Assembly (NCBI GenBank): GCA_033439795.1
Contig: JAUTDP010000002.1
Location: 5,084,001-5,148,000 of the forward strand
Source of the DNA: Sordaria brevicollis
Taxonomy: Eukaryota > Ascomycota > Sordariomycetes > Sordariales > Sordariaceae
Length of the DNA stretch: 64,000 bases
Direction: 5' to 3'
Shown: positions 63,229 through 64,000 of the stretch, piece after piece
How the letters are laid out: every line of letters starts with the position of its first letter
How positions within the stretch are numbered: position 1 is the stretch's first letter
Notes under the pieces: generated by a model
The model's database searches: none
What the model was told of the DNA's origin: nothing
What the model saw: the letters and a program-made list of their open reading frames with translations, nothing else
Program-made: the position numbers and the translations under genes

Positions 63229-63936
63229 ATGAAGGTCTCCACCATCATCTCTGCCGCCAGCCTGGCTCTCCCCGCTCTGGCTCTCCCTCAAACTATCCCT
63301 TCAGCTTCAAGCAACCACCATGCTCTCGGTGAGCACGTCAAGATGAGCGTCACTCCCCACGCGGAGTTTAGCTCCTCCGTCGGCGTGTTGGGCTGCAAGA
63401 TCAACACCAACCGAGTGGCCTACTGGCCCGACTTCCCATCTTGCGATAATTTCTGCGTCAAACTGACCCACGAGTCTGGTCGCTCCGTGCACGTAATGCA
63501 CATCGACCAGTCCAGAGGCGCTAGGGACATTAGCTACGACGCCTGGAATTACCTCTACACGGGCCACTCCGTTACCGAGAATGGCTGGGCTCGCGCCGGC
63601 AGCGGTATCGAAGTCGACGTCCAGTACGTGCCCGCGGATGAATGCCGCCACTTGATCACCGACGGATCGGGGAAGTTGCCCATCGCCGCCGCCAACGGCT
63701 TGAATTGGGTCACCTCTTGTTTGGGAAATACTTGGGTGGGAAAGAACTTCCAGCTGTGGAACATCTAGGAGCCTGTTTGCTACCATGGGTACGACGAGAA
63801 GTGCGATTTGTTGCCCCCGTATACACTCCCGACTTGCCCTCATCAACTTGGTGATAACCCGGTTTTGACGAATCCGACTGATCATAAGCTTGTTAATTAC
63901 CTTTATCCGACGGGGGAGGAGCAGGTTGCTCCTTGA
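63229..63936 (+). pseudogene. secreted MRSP1/expansin-like paralogue D, interrupted by an in-frame TAG
   Basis: The ATG at 63229 (context GCCACCATGAAG) opens a frame with signal peptide MKVSTIISAASLALPALA and the family core SSSVGVLGCKINTNRVAYWP, CDNFCVKL, HIDQSRGARDISYDAWNYL, GKLPIAAANGLNWVTSC and TWVGKNFQLWNI. A TAG at 63766-63768 stops it after 179 residues. The same frame continues with clear family sequence (EPVCYHGYDEKCD, then TCPHQLGDNPVLT) to a TGA at 63934-63936. The stop replaces the residue just after WNI, which is L, Y or A in the other copies. Either a recent nonsense mutation or readthrough; the truncated protein would lack the C-terminal Cys pairs. Divergent from paralogue C. 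Confidence 0.78.
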
Positions 63937-64000
63937 GCATTTCACGATCTTCGGTAACTCGACACAACTCGCCATACTCCTTTCTTCACTTGGTTTTTGG

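Overview
This window comes from a filamentous ascomycete, most likely a Sordariomycete close to Neurospora/Sordaria. The evidence is: short GT-AG introns with CTAAC-type branch sites, fungal families (HET domain, DUF1996, MRSP1/expansin-like secreted proteins, an AspRS-DUF2156 fusion), and a 4.2-kb AT-rich island that looks like a transposon destroyed by repeat-induced point mutation (RIP). Gene models were built by reading splice signals by eye; exon joints were checked only for reading-frame consistency and family motifs.

Layout. 0-3.4 kb: housekeeping pair, Utp14 (ribosome biogenesis, runs off the left edge) divergent from mitochondrial ribosomal protein mL41/Mrpl27. 4.8-10.4 kb: a HET-domain protein and a secreted PI-PLC-like protein with a 19-G run near its 3' end. 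10.5-19.6 kb: a flavoprotein monooxygenase, an intron-containing tRNA-Asp(GUC), a cytochrome P450, a ~0.5-kb MITE-like element and an MFS sugar transporter. 20.3-25.9 kb: erdS (AspRS fused to DUF2156, ergosterol aspartylation) and, divergent from it, an alpha/beta hydrolase that fits ErdH; two CRE-like sites lie between them. 26.6-32.6 kb: a Gfo/Idh/MocA oxidoreductase with a one-base frameshift, an ACMSD-type amidohydrolase with two in-frame TAG codons, and an intact aldehyde dehydrogenase; this looks like a small catabolic cluster in decay.

35-64 kb is rich in secreted proteins: four MRSP1/expansin-like paralogues (A at 35.1, B at 58.8, C at 61.5, D at 63.2 kb; D has an in-frame TAG), a DUF1996 protein and an internally duplicated secreted protein. 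Between them lie a Nudix hydrolase, an M20 amidohydrolase, the RIP-mutated hAT-like element (44780-48966, 8-bp target duplication), an ankyrin-repeat protein starting 122 bp beyond the element's right-hand target duplication, and a hidden two-exon gene for a 79-residue CxxC/CxxC protein.

The most coherent functional unit is the tRNA-dependent sterol aspartylation pair erdS/erdH. The least described features are the four-member secreted family with a shared core promoter in at least two members, the small zinc-ribbon-like gene, the two TIR elements, and an 11-base motif that recurs four times in intergenic DNA.
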